A stretch of DNA of 64,000 nucleotides, taken from contig CM060893.1 in assembly GCA_030762935.1 (NCBI GenBank), forward strand, positions 7,670,001-7,734,000, given 5' to 3'. The DNA is from Hymenopus coronatus. Taxonomy: Eukaryota > Arthropoda > Insecta > Mantodea > Hymenopodidae. Numbering within the stretch: position 1 is the stretch's first letter; every line of letters starts with the position of its first letter. Positions 55,767 to 64,000 of this stretch are shown one piece after another. The notes beneath the pieces were generated by a model. It saw only the letters and a program-made list of their open reading frames with translations. It had not been told where the DNA came from and searched no databases. A program made the position numbers and the translations under genes.

Positions 55767-56316
55767 CCATAGCTTTAAATTTTTTGAAAAATTATATTGC
55801 CTGTGACCCTCTAGGAAAATGGTGCTTTTCAATGGTGAAATAATTATTAATACACACATGTTCATCTTTATAAAATGAATAGAGGTAGTAGTATGATAAT
55901 AGCGCTGTGTTACACTCACATTGCTCTCAGAGAAGAGTGGTTACGAGCCTCGTGTTGAGCGTGTACTACCTGAACAAAGCAGTTGGTTCAGGAAGACGGC
56001 GCGGCGCATACCGGATATAACACAGCCTTGACAAGGACGGGATGCAACACAGGATGGCTGCAACTTCCGGTACTAGCTCGCACCTTGCTCAACTCCGCTC
56101 TGCGCAGCACTTTAACCTCTGCTCTGTTATATTCTTTCCGCGTTCGATGCTGACCCGTTATCTGGTGTGATTCATCCATATAGAATTTGTTTTGGATCCG
56201 TGATGCAATCCGGAGAAAGTTGACTTTGCGACGCCTCAGATCTAACGTAACATATTCGTGTTAAACTGGGAAAACCTGGTGCCAATATTATATCCCCACC
56301 ACACACCTTCCAAAAA
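55767..56316. other. Non-H region, no gene recognised
   Basis: About 550 bp. 55920-56270 is GC-richer with a 63-codon reverse frame (55988-56179) of no recognised family. It could be a transposon or gene relic. Confidence 0.4.
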
Positions 56317-56530
56317 TCTGATGTGTTGCAAACTTTCCTTATACTTCTAACTAATCATTGTTAAAAAGCCCCCTCTTACAACTCTTGCGAAAAACATAAC
56401 AGAAATGTTGTGTATTCATTGTAAATAGAAGGGAATACACTATGCTAGAGCGATACTCGCATGTTGACAAGCTCCTGTATGACCAAACTAACACCAAGAA
56501 ACATCTCCAAAACTGTCAAATCTATGAAAC
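56317..56530 (+). mobile_element. H element 5' fragment, heavily deleted
   Basis: TCTGATGTGTTGCAAACTTT, then shortened 5'-region landmarks up to ACTGTCAAATCTATGAAAC. Confidence 0.6.
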
Positions 56531-57189
56531 AAATCTGATGTAATCCATTCATATGACTTTCTCTATATCTCTGCAACAAATTTTTGTTAAAAAAGTTTAT
56601 GCTTCTATTTACTTCATGCTAAGTTAGCAAAAAATAGCAGAAATAGTCTTATTACTTGCTTCCCTGCAAGTAGAAGTGAAATAAAGGAGTACCATAGGTT
56701 AAAGTGGCAGCAAAAGATGGTTGCTATGTGACTGGAGTTGTTCCTTTGTTTGTATGGACAGGGATTGACAAATTCCTGTATGAGAAAAGTAAAACTGAAA
56801 CAAAAAACAAAGAATACTAAAAAACGATCAACTCCACGAAAAAAATGTATATAACATAAATTGTGTGTTTTAATGTGCTCTACATTTTTTGTGTTGTAAG
56901 TTTTTGTCTATTTCTTACGTTTTACCAGTTACACAAAATTCCGTAAAATTCATCCAGAATAAAGTGGTCATCAGAGGCTATTCCCAGAAAATTCAAGATA
57001 TACATATTATTTGTCAAGTATGTATCTTTAATATATGATATTTTTATTTTCGAAACCTTTTCCATGTGAAGGGTAGTTGGGGATGGGGGATTTTCTTGAA
57101 AATCTTCGTGTCGCATCCTTGGAAGATACAGAACTTAAATACCAAGTTGGTATTTAATGGTCTTTCGTTTTTTTTTGTTTTTTTTTTGT

Positions 57190-57383
57190 TTTGTTTTTTT
57201 AATACCGGAGTCTGGTCAGGACTCCGGCGCTGTATCCCCTGTATACATTCCTCCCCTAAATTTACTGTATGATTACTGTTTTTTTTTTTTTTTTTTTTTT
57301 TACTGTTCCTTTACACAAACATATACACATTGCACAAACATATAACACCCATGCCCAAGGCGGGACTGGAACCCACGACCCCC
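57190..57383 (-). repeat. tRNA-derived SINE, family S5, in an H copy
   Basis: On the minus strand the B-box GGGTTCCAGTCCC is followed by GCCTTGGGCATGGGTGT, as in the plus copy at 19560-19660. An A23-type tract follows (57277-57300, T's on plus). A hairpin lies at 57205-57227. Confidence 0.65.
57205..57227. other. Perfect 8-bp stem hairpin
   Basis: CCGGAGTC, 7-nt loop, GACTCCGG, at the far end of the S5 SINE insertion. Confidence 0.7.
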
Positions 57384-57554
57384 TCTTTTTTGAGCTATGC
57401 TGCCATATTTCTAAAAATGCTTTTTTTTTATTCAGGTGGTCTCAAAACATGTATTTCCGGTGAAATCTCGGTGTCGAATTTTTGGGTAGAATGCAATATT
57501 TTCTATATACACTATGTACATAGTACGTATAGAGAAAGTAAAAATGTGTATTAC

Positions 57555-57965
57555 ATTAAATTATGTATTTTAAGTAGATTTACATTTTTTTCTATAGTAA
57601 GCTTTTATCTATCTCTTACGGTTTACCAGTTATCCAAAATTCAGTAAAATTCATTCAGAATAAAGAGCCCTTTAGAGGGAATTCCCAGAAAATTCAAGAT
57701 ATACATTTCATTTGGCATGTAAATATTTTAAAAATAAGAGATTTTAATGAAAATCGTCAGAGCCATTTTTGAGAAAATGAAAATGTTCAAAAATTATTCC
57801 ATGTAAAGGCTAGTTTGGGGTGGAGGGATTTTTTAGAAAAACTTAGTATTGCATCCTTGGAAGATAGAAAACTTAAATACCAAGTTTGTTATTTAACGGT
57901 CTTTTCGTTTTTGAGCTATTCTGTCCACAGGCGCACACTCACAGGCCTTTTTCCAAAAATGTTTT
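57555..57965 (+). mobile_element. H element, forward, cut at its T-tract by a nested H
   Basis: From TTACATTAAATTATGTATTT to CTTTTTCCAAAAATGTTTTTT. The 3' end is not found after the nested copy. Confidence 0.7.
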
Positions 57966-57967
57966 TT

Positions 57968-58815
57968 ACTTTCTCTACACGTACTATGTACATAGTGTAC
58001 AGAGAAGGTATTGCATTCCTCCCAAAAATTCGATATCGATATTTCACCGGAAATACATGTTTTGGGTTCCCCTGAATCCAAAAAAAGGCATTTTTACAAA
58101 AAGATCTGTGTGTGTGTCTATGGGCAGCATAGCTAAAAACGAAAAGACCGTTGAATACCAAACTTGGTATTTAAGTTTGGTTTCTTCTAAGGATGCGACA
58201 CGAAGATTTTCAAGAAAATCCCCCACCCCCAACTACCTTTTACATGGAACTTGTATCGAATATTTTTATTTTCTCAAATGTGGCATACCGATTTTGATTA
58301 AAATATTGTGTATTAAAGATATTTACCCGAAAATAAAAAGTATATCTTGAATTTTCTTGGAATAGTCTCTGAAGACTGCTTTATTCTGGATGAACTATTC
58401 GGAATTTTGTATAACTGGCAAACCGTAATAGATAGACAAAAACTTACATAATAGGAAATTTAGAGCTCGTTAAAACACATAATTTATGTTATATACATAG
58501 TTTTCGTGGAGTGGATCGTTTTTTAGACCTTCCTTGTTTTTAGTTTCAAATTTAAAAAACATGCTTTTCTCATACGGAAATTTGTCAACTGCTGTCCATA
58601 CAAACAAAGGAACTTCAGTCACATAGCAACCAGCTTTTGACTATCACTTTGACCAATGGTACTCCTTTATTTCGCTTCTACTTACATGGAAGCAAGTAAT
58701 AAGACTATTTCTGCTAATGTTTCTCGACTAGCATGAAGCAAACAGAAGCATAAGCTTTTTAACAATAATTTATTGCAGCGATGTAGAGAAAGTCATGTGA
58801 ATGGAACACATCAGA
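57968..58815 (-). mobile_element. H element, A-type, complete, reverse
   Basis: Starts ACTTTCTCTACACGTACTAT within the preceding copy's T-tract and ends GATGTAGAGAAAGTCATGTG with ACACATCAGA. Confidence 0.88.
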
Positions 58816-58991
58816 TTTTTTCAACTGGAAAGTTTTCGATCGTCTTCTCATTTTTTTTATTCCTGGCCATGCAAAGAGATCCGAATTATAACCGCAAAAC
58901 GAAAAAACAAAACAAAAACAAAAATTGTATTTAAATTGTGTGTTTCATAGAGATCTACTTCTTTTTTTTCTTTTTTTTTTTTTTGTAGTTA

Positions 58992-59022
<31 letters not shown>

Positions 59023-59099
59023 TATGGTTTACCAGTTATACAAATCTATATTGTCGTATTGGCTAGCGCCTTATGTGGTCTGAGGAAAGAGAAAAATAA
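58816..59099. other. Non-H spacer with a (CT)n tract
   Basis: About 280 bp. A TC/CT microsatellite lies at 58991-59022; otherwise unrecognised. Confidence 0.5.
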
Positions 59100-59790
59100 C
59101 TGATGTACTCCATTCACATGTGTTTCTCTACCCATTCTGCAAATAAACTATTAATGCAAAAAGGCATTCTTTTATCTTCAACATCTTACATTAGCAGAAT
59201 GATTTTACCATTTTATAAGCACAAGAGAAATAACGGATAGTCAAATGTTTAAAAACTGTTGCGATTTCTATAGATCTTCGTGTTGCATGCACGCTTGGAA
59301 GATATTATTTATCGCCCCCCGTGGTGTAATGGTTACCATGCTAACTTCACCCGAGGTCGCGGGTTCAAACCCGGCGGAGGACGATGGATGGCTTCCTTCG
59401 GAAGGGAAATAAAGCCGCTGGTCCCGTGTCGTAGATTTACGGCACGTAAAAGAACTTGAAGCCTGAAAGAGGGGCCTCTGAGCAAAATTAAGCGGTATTT
59501 CACGCCCAATATAGTATGGGACGCTACGACCACAGCAGTTAAAGAGCGTCCATAAATAACTCGACAATTATAATTGGAAGATATTAAACTTAAAAACGTT
59601 TGACATTTTACCGATTTTTCGTTAAGTTATCGTGTTTACAGGAACACGGCACGAACCTTTTTCTTAAAATGCCTTTTTTTACGAAGGACCCTAAATGTGT
59701 GTTTCCGTAGAAATCTCGGTATCGAATTTTTGGATGCAATTGAATACCATCTCTATTCACTATGTACACATTAGGTGTGGAGAAAGTAAG
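59100..59790 (+). mobile_element. H element, forward, deleted and split by a SINE
   Basis: The 5' part is 59100-59265. The body is mostly deleted. TCTTCGTGTTGCATGCACGC resumes at 59275, followed by the SINE insertion. The 3' part continues from 59587 to TAGGTGTGGAGAAAGTAAG. Confidence 0.7.
59308..59573 (+). repeat. tRNA-derived SINE, family S6, full length, with TSD
   Basis: The head CCCGTGGTGTAATGGTTACC (A-box) and B-box GGGTTCAAACCC are in tRNA-like spacing. The body holds GTGTCGTAGATTTACGGCAC and GGGGCCTCTGAGCAAAATTA. It is flanked by the 13-bp duplication TTGGAAGATATTA at 59295-59307 and 59574-59586, so the element is 266 bp. Confidence 0.9.
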
Positions 59791-60454
59791 ACTATACATT
59801 TCAATTTCAATTACTTTTTCTTTCTTTCTGTTTATCCTTTCTTTGCCAAAATTTAAACATATTTTAATTATTAATTACCCTTAGTTACCATAAATATTGA
59901 TTTACAATTGTTATATATTTTATATTGTATGGTAATATATTATTTATATTAACTTTTTTCAGTTATTTTAGTTTAAATTATTAATAACACACTATTATTT
60001 GTTTTATTTAATACCATCTTATCGTTTATATTTTAATTTTGCCATAATATATCATTATTCTTAATCTAGTAATCAAAATACTGGTATCTAGTATAAATTA
60101 AAACTGTCACCCAGTCATAAATTCTATCTGTCCATCTGTCTGTCTATCTATCTCTCTGTCTATCTATCTATCTGGCTGACTGACTGTCTGTATGTCTGTC
60201 TGTCTGTCCGTCCGTCCGTCCGTCCATCTATGCTTTCCTTTACACTATCTAAGGCCGCCAAAAGCGGTGGTAAAATCTATAAACGTACTGGTTGTCAGTA
60301 CATATTCCCTTTATTTACTATATTTATATTTCCATGTAAACATATTATATATACATAGTTCTAGTATTTATCTAAGTATTATCTATTAATAAAGCAATCT
60401 AAGGAATTTAAAAATCTAAAAAACTGTATAATATAACTAAAAAATAAATTTTCT
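59791..60454. other. AT-rich region with a tetranucleotide array
   Basis: 59800-60115 is strongly AT-rich. A compound CTGT/CTAT/CCGT array at 60122-60233 follows. The frame reading SVCLSVRPSVHLC across it is a repeat artefact. No gene was recognised. Confidence 0.7.
60122..60233. repeat. Compound tetranucleotide array
   Basis: Interspersed CTGT, CTAT, CTGA and CCGT units over about 110 bp. Confidence 0.95.
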
Positions 60455-60995
60455 TTAGATGGATGGATTGGATGGGATGGGTGGATAAGTTTATTTGCCA
60501 GAATAAAGTACATTGTGCTGCAACGTCAATTACAAATAATATAAAAAACAATTGGCAGTATTATAAAATTCATCCAGAAAATAAAATGGATTTAAAATCA
60601 AAGTGCGCTTCACTGACCTCTTAAAAGATTCAATGGAGAGAGCTTTCGTGCTGTTACTGAGTTTGTTAAATAGATTTAATGATATTGTCTCGAAGGAATT
60701 TTGTATCTAACTATATTTACATCTATTTATGTTAATATTAGAACTAGTTCTGGTGTGGTGAAGATGAATTTCGGAACATAGATTGTATTTTTCATAGCAA
60801 ATAAGAGGCAGTGGAACACAAACAATGAAGTCAAAGTTAAAACACCCAGTGGTTTACAATGAGACCTGGGGGCTACACCACATAAAATTCGAATTGCCTT
60901 TTTCTGTAATAAAAGTATTTTTTTAGCTAAACCATGGTTCCTCCAAAAATAAAATACCATAACTCAAATGGCTATGGGTTTGTCCATAATAAACT
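60455..60995 (-). pseudogene. LINE ORF2 C-terminal remnant with 3' tail
   Basis: Reverse-strand translation gives VMVFYFWRNHG, KKILLLQKKAIRILCG, SHCKPL and LTSLFVFHCLLF from about 60963 to 60790. These correspond to the conserved SYGIIFWG / LQKKAIRIICG / LTLPSLYIFE region at the end of Jockey/CR1-like reverse-transcriptase proteins. After a frameshift the same strand gives LFNKLSNSTKALSIESFK and TLILNPFYFLDEF (about 60690-60580), the usual C-terminus. A 3' tail follows with AATAAACTTATCC and (CCATCC)n-like repeats at about 60457-60485. The RT catalytic core is outside the remnant. It is 5'-truncated and dead. Confidence 0.85.
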
Positions 60996-61164
60996 GATAA
61001 TAACACATTGGAACACGCATGATTTTTTAAAACACATAACATAAATATACCTCTGCTTACTTTGATGGCTTACATTGCTTATTCATAGAGCACATTAAAC
61101 TTGTTAAAGTTCACTAAAATAATTTTACTTATAATCATTAAAATAAACTTCACTTTTACACACA
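60996..61164. other. AT-rich spacer
   Basis: Nothing recognised between the LINE and mariner relics. Confidence 0.5.
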
Positions 61165-61495
61165 TACTACATTCAAAAAGTTCCCGGAATGTGTAAATAA
61201 CACAGAAATAAATTACCATAACGTAATTTACACAACATTTCCTTCAAAATAGTTCCCTTGCGCAGTGACCCACATCTGCCACCACGTGTAAAGAGACTAG
61301 AAGCCATTTTCAGATACCTGTCGTAGTGCCCTTGTCGCATGTACAGTAATTTCTTCAGCGTTCGGAAATTTTGACTGAAACGTTTATGCCATTCATACAC
61401 CTGAGTTCTTCACCATAAGCTTCTTCCGTCATTCTCAATGTCTCTGAGGGAGATTTGTTTAACAAAACTTTATGTTCGAACGTGCTCGGTTGTTG
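61165..61495 (-). pseudogene. Internally deleted mariner-type transposon relic
   Basis: Reverse-strand reading from about 61482 gives SPSETLRMTEEAYGEE, then in another frame VYEWHKRFSQN: the N-terminal helix-turn-helix region of insect mariner-type transposases. The sequence then jumps to AEEITVHATRALRQV and, frameshifted, WWQMWVTAQGNYFEGNVV followed by a stop, the C-terminus. All of the catalytic DD..D core is missing. The left flank carries TTCAAAAAGTTCCCGGAA, a possible terminal repeat; a matching right end was not found. Confidence 0.8.
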
Positions 61496-61618
61496 ATATT
61501 ATGAAATACGATAAACAAACCTGTATACACAAGAAAAACTATTTGCAAAGCAAAGAATACAATACTTTATCAGCATGAAAAATGAAAATGAAATGTCGTC
61601 ATGGACGATAAAAAAATA

Positions 61619-63198
61619 TCTGTTGTGTTCAATTCACATGACTTTCTCTACATCTCTGTAACAAATTATTGTTAGTAAGATTATGCTTCTATTTTATGTT
61701 AATCGAGATAAACATTAGCAGAAACGGTCTTAGTACTTGGTTCCTTGTAAGTAGGAGAGAAATAAGGAAATATACTATCTTTAACCGATAGTCAAATGTT
61801 TTAAAATGTGGTTGCTATGGGATTGAAATCCGTTTCTTTGGGTGGCCAGGAGTTGACAAGTTCCCCTTTGAGACAAATCAGGATTTTAAAACTTAAACCA
61901 ATAACAAAGAATATCTCGAAAACGTCAACGTCACAAAAAAATGTTTTTTTTTTGTTTTTTTTTTTTATCTCTAACGGTTTACTATTTACGCAAAAATAAA
62001 GTTATCGAGAATAAAGATGTCTTCAAAGCTTATTCCCAGAAAATTCAAGATTTGTGTTTTATTTGCCATCTTAAATTTAAGAGACTTTAATCAACATTGT
62101 TCGAAATTATTTCCATGTAAGGGGTAGTTGGGGTGAGGGGATTTTCTTGAAAATATTCCATTCGCATCCTCGGAAGAAACTGAATTTAAATTTGCTGCCT
62201 ACACACACAGACACAAGGACATTTTTCTAAAAATGCTTTTTTACTTTCTCTATACGAAATATATACATAGTGTATAGAGAAGGTATTGTATTCCACCCAA
62301 AAATTCGATACCGAGATTTCACGGGAAATACATGTTTTGGATCTCCCTGAATCCAAAAAAAATCAGTTTTACAAAAAGGTCCGTGTGTGTATGTGGACAG
62401 CATAGCTCAAAAAAGGAAAGTCCGTTAAAAACCAAATTTGGCAGTTAGGTTTGGTATCTTCCAAGGATGAGACACGAAGATTTTCAAGAAAATCGCTCAA
62501 CCCCAACTACCCTTTACATGGAACTTTTTTCGAAACTTTTTATTTTCCCAAAAATGGCTCAAACGATTTTGATTAAAATATCGTATATTAAAGATATTTA
62601 CCTAATAAATAAAATGTATATCTTGAATTTTCTGGGAATAGTTTCTGAGGACTACTTTATTCTGGATGAATTTCACGGAATTTTGCATACCTGATAAACC
62701 GTAAGAGATGGGTAAAAACTTAACGGCCAACAAAGGTGAAGCACATTAAAACACACAATTTACTTTACATACATTTTTTTCGTGGAGTTGATTCTTTTTG
62801 ACATATACCTTGTTTTTGGTTTCAGCTATGAAAAACTTACACTTTTCTCATACAGGAATTTGTCAACTCCTGTCCATACAAACAAAAGAACTGCAGTCAC
62901 ATAGCAACCAGCTTTTGATTATTAGTTTAGCCTATGGTACTCCCTTATTTCCCTTCTGCTTACAAGGAAGCAAGTAATAAGACTATTTGTGCTAATTTTT
63001 TTCTCAATTAGCATGAAGTAAATAGAAGCATCAGTTTTTTAACAATAATTTGTTGCAGAGAGGTAGAGAAAGTCATGTAAATCGAACACATCAGATTTTT
63101 TTTCTTTCTACATTTTGTTGTATTCAGGAGGTCTAAAAACATGTATTTCCGGTGAAATGGTGATATCGAAATTTTGGCGCATTACAATACCTTCTCTG
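61619..63198 (+). mobile_element. H element, forward, interrupted by a nested H
   Basis: The left part 61619-62239 starts TCTGTTGTGTTCAATTCACA and stops in the T-tract (TCTAAAAATGCTTTTTT). After the nested copy the right part resumes at about 63097 with TTTTGTTGTATTCAGGAGGTC and runs to CATTACAATACCTTCTCTG, where a SINE begins. Confidence 0.85.
62243..63095 (-). mobile_element. H element, A-type, complete, nested
   Basis: Starts ACTTTCTCTATACGAAATAT and ends GAGGTAGAGAAAGTCATGTAA with ACACATCAGA, with T-runs on both sides belonging to the host H copy's T-tract. Confidence 0.9.
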
Positions 63199-63430
63199 CC
63201 CGCCTGGGTAGTGTGGTGGTAGCGTGTCTGCCTCATTCAGCTGGTCGTGACTTCGAATCTCGCTTAGGGTGAGCTACCCGGATAAGGTTTTTTTCGGGGT
63301 TTTCCTTATCCTGAGAAGACGAATGTCGAGTAACTTTAAGCTCCATGGACCCCGAGATCATTTGAGCATCATTTCACCAATTTCATTCATCGTCCGATAT
63401 GACCAAGCAGGTTAAAGGACGTTAAGCTAC
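63199..63430 (+). repeat. tRNA-derived SINE, family S4, full-length copy
   Basis: The head GCCTGGGTAGTGTGGTGGTAG and B-box GACTTCGAATCTC are followed by a body with CCGGATAAGG, CTTATCCTGAGAAGACGAAT and ACCCCGAGATCATTTGAGCA. The tail CGATATGACCAAGCAGGTTAA matches the fragments at 40073 and 54668. No clear target duplication was found; it lies between two H ends. Confidence 0.75.
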
Positions 63431-63439
63431 AAAACAAAA

Positions 63440-64000
63440 TCTGATATGTTCCATTCACATGACTTTCTCTCCCTCTTTGCAACAAATTATTATTAAAGGT
63501 TTCTATTTACTTCTTGCTAATTTAGAAAAGCTAGCAAAAATGAACTTATTACTTGCTTCCTTGTAAGAGAAGCGAAATAAGGGAGTACTATAGGTTAAAG
63601 TGAAGTCAAAAGCTGGTTGCTATGTGACTGAAATTCCTTTGTTTATATGGACACGAGTTAACAAATTCCTGTATAAGAAAAGTATGTTTTTTAAAGCTGA
63701 AACCAAAAACGAGAAATATCTCAAACACGATCAACTCCAAGAAAAAAAATGAAATAACATAAATTGTGTGTTTTATTGTGCTCTACATTTTATGTGTGAC
63801 AAGTTTTTATCCATCTCTTACTATTTAGCAGTTATCCAAAATTCCGTAAAATTCATCCAGAATAAAGTAGTCTTCAGAGGCTATTACCAGAAAATTCAAA
63901 ATATACATTTTATTTGTCAAGTAAATATCTTTAATATTTGACATTTTAATCAATAATCGTTAGAGCCATTTTTAAGAAAATCAAAATTTTCGAAAAGTGT
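63440..64000 (+). mobile_element. H element, A-type, forward (cut by window edge)
   Basis: Starts TCTGATATGTTCCATTCACA with ACTTTCTCTCCCTCTTTGC, and reaches AATCAAAATTTTCGAAAAG in the middle of the element at the window end. Confidence 0.85.

Larger units (their letters stand above)
56534..57544 (+). mobile_element. H element, A-type, forward, split by a SINE
   Basis: Starts TCTGATGTAATCCATTCATA. It is interrupted at GGTCTTTCGTTTTT (57175) by the SINE at about 57190-57383, resumes at TTTTTTGAGCTATGCTGCC, and ends CGTATAGAGAAAGTAAAAA. Confidence 0.8.

Noticed and set aside
59308..59400. A functional tRNA gene
   Set aside because: A- and B-boxes are present, but the arms do not pair into a cloverleaf, and the unit continues into a SINE body with a target duplication.
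60192..60389. Frame reading SVCLSVRPSVHLC as a protein
   Set aside because: It is a translation of the CTGT/CCGT tetranucleotide array.
1..64000. H as a classic TIR MITE
   Set aside because: The inverted repeats are asymmetric (about 22 bp inside at 5', terminal at 3') and no consistent target duplication beyond A/T runs was found. Not fully excluded.

Overview
This window looks like non-genic DNA from an animal genome, most likely an arthropod (inference). The base composition is AT-rich. There are no long open reading frames, operons, rRNA or intact tRNA genes. Instead there are tRNA-derived SINEs, a LINE C-terminal remnant, decayed mariner-type transposases, a hAT-like MITE, microsatellites and a 131-bp satellite. 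I could not identify the species, and I found no host gene that I would defend as real.

One repeat family, called H here, fills roughly 70% of the 64 kb by my hand mapping. It is present in dozens of copies in both orientations, with a full length of about 0.8-0.95 kb. I orient H so that its 5' end is TCTGATGTGTTCC and its 3' end is TAGAGAAAGT, usually followed by A's; strand + means the 5' end is at the lower coordinate. Each copy has these parts in order: a 5' end with ACTTTCTCTA about 22 bp inside; a 5' hairpin (TGCTAAT...ATTAGCA); A-rich non-coding DNA; a central palindrome (AAATACCAA..TTGGTATTT); a variable CA/GT microsatellite; and a 3' terminal hairpin of roughly 36 bp that ends in TAGAGAAAGT. 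An asymmetric subterminal inverted repeat, a 3' hairpin, an internal microsatellite, insertion into T/A runs without clear target duplication, and head-to-tail copies fit non-autonomous Helentron elements (HINE / DINE-1 type). That classification is an inference; no Rep/helicase gene is present. Two main subfamilies differ at both ends together. A-type has ACTTTCTCTACA 5' and TGTAGAGAAAGT 3'. B-type has ACTTTCTCTAGC 5' and GCTAGAGAAAGT 3'.

Layout. 0-19 kb: nested H copies, a promoter-like motif cluster near 0.65 kb, an array of H 3' ends at 9.2-9.8 kb, and a small local repeat (X) beside H 3' ends at 13.7-16.8 kb. 19-25 kb: the least H-rich part, with SINE heads, the hAT-like MITE and an apparent empty site for it at 23.0 kb. 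25-33 kb: dense H. 33-34.5 kb: a mariner-type transposase fragment between two oppositely oriented SINEs. 35-41 kb: dense H with a clear nested self-insertion. 41-42 kb: a seven-copy 131-bp satellite with CRE-like palindromes. 42-59 kb: dense H with SINE insertions that have target duplications. 59.8-61.6 kb: AT-rich DNA, a tetranucleotide array, a LINE ORF2 C-terminus and an internally deleted mariner. 61.6-64 kb: H copies, one nested inside another.

The parts do not form a pathway. The window records successive transposon insertions, and its main interest is how family H is built and spreads.
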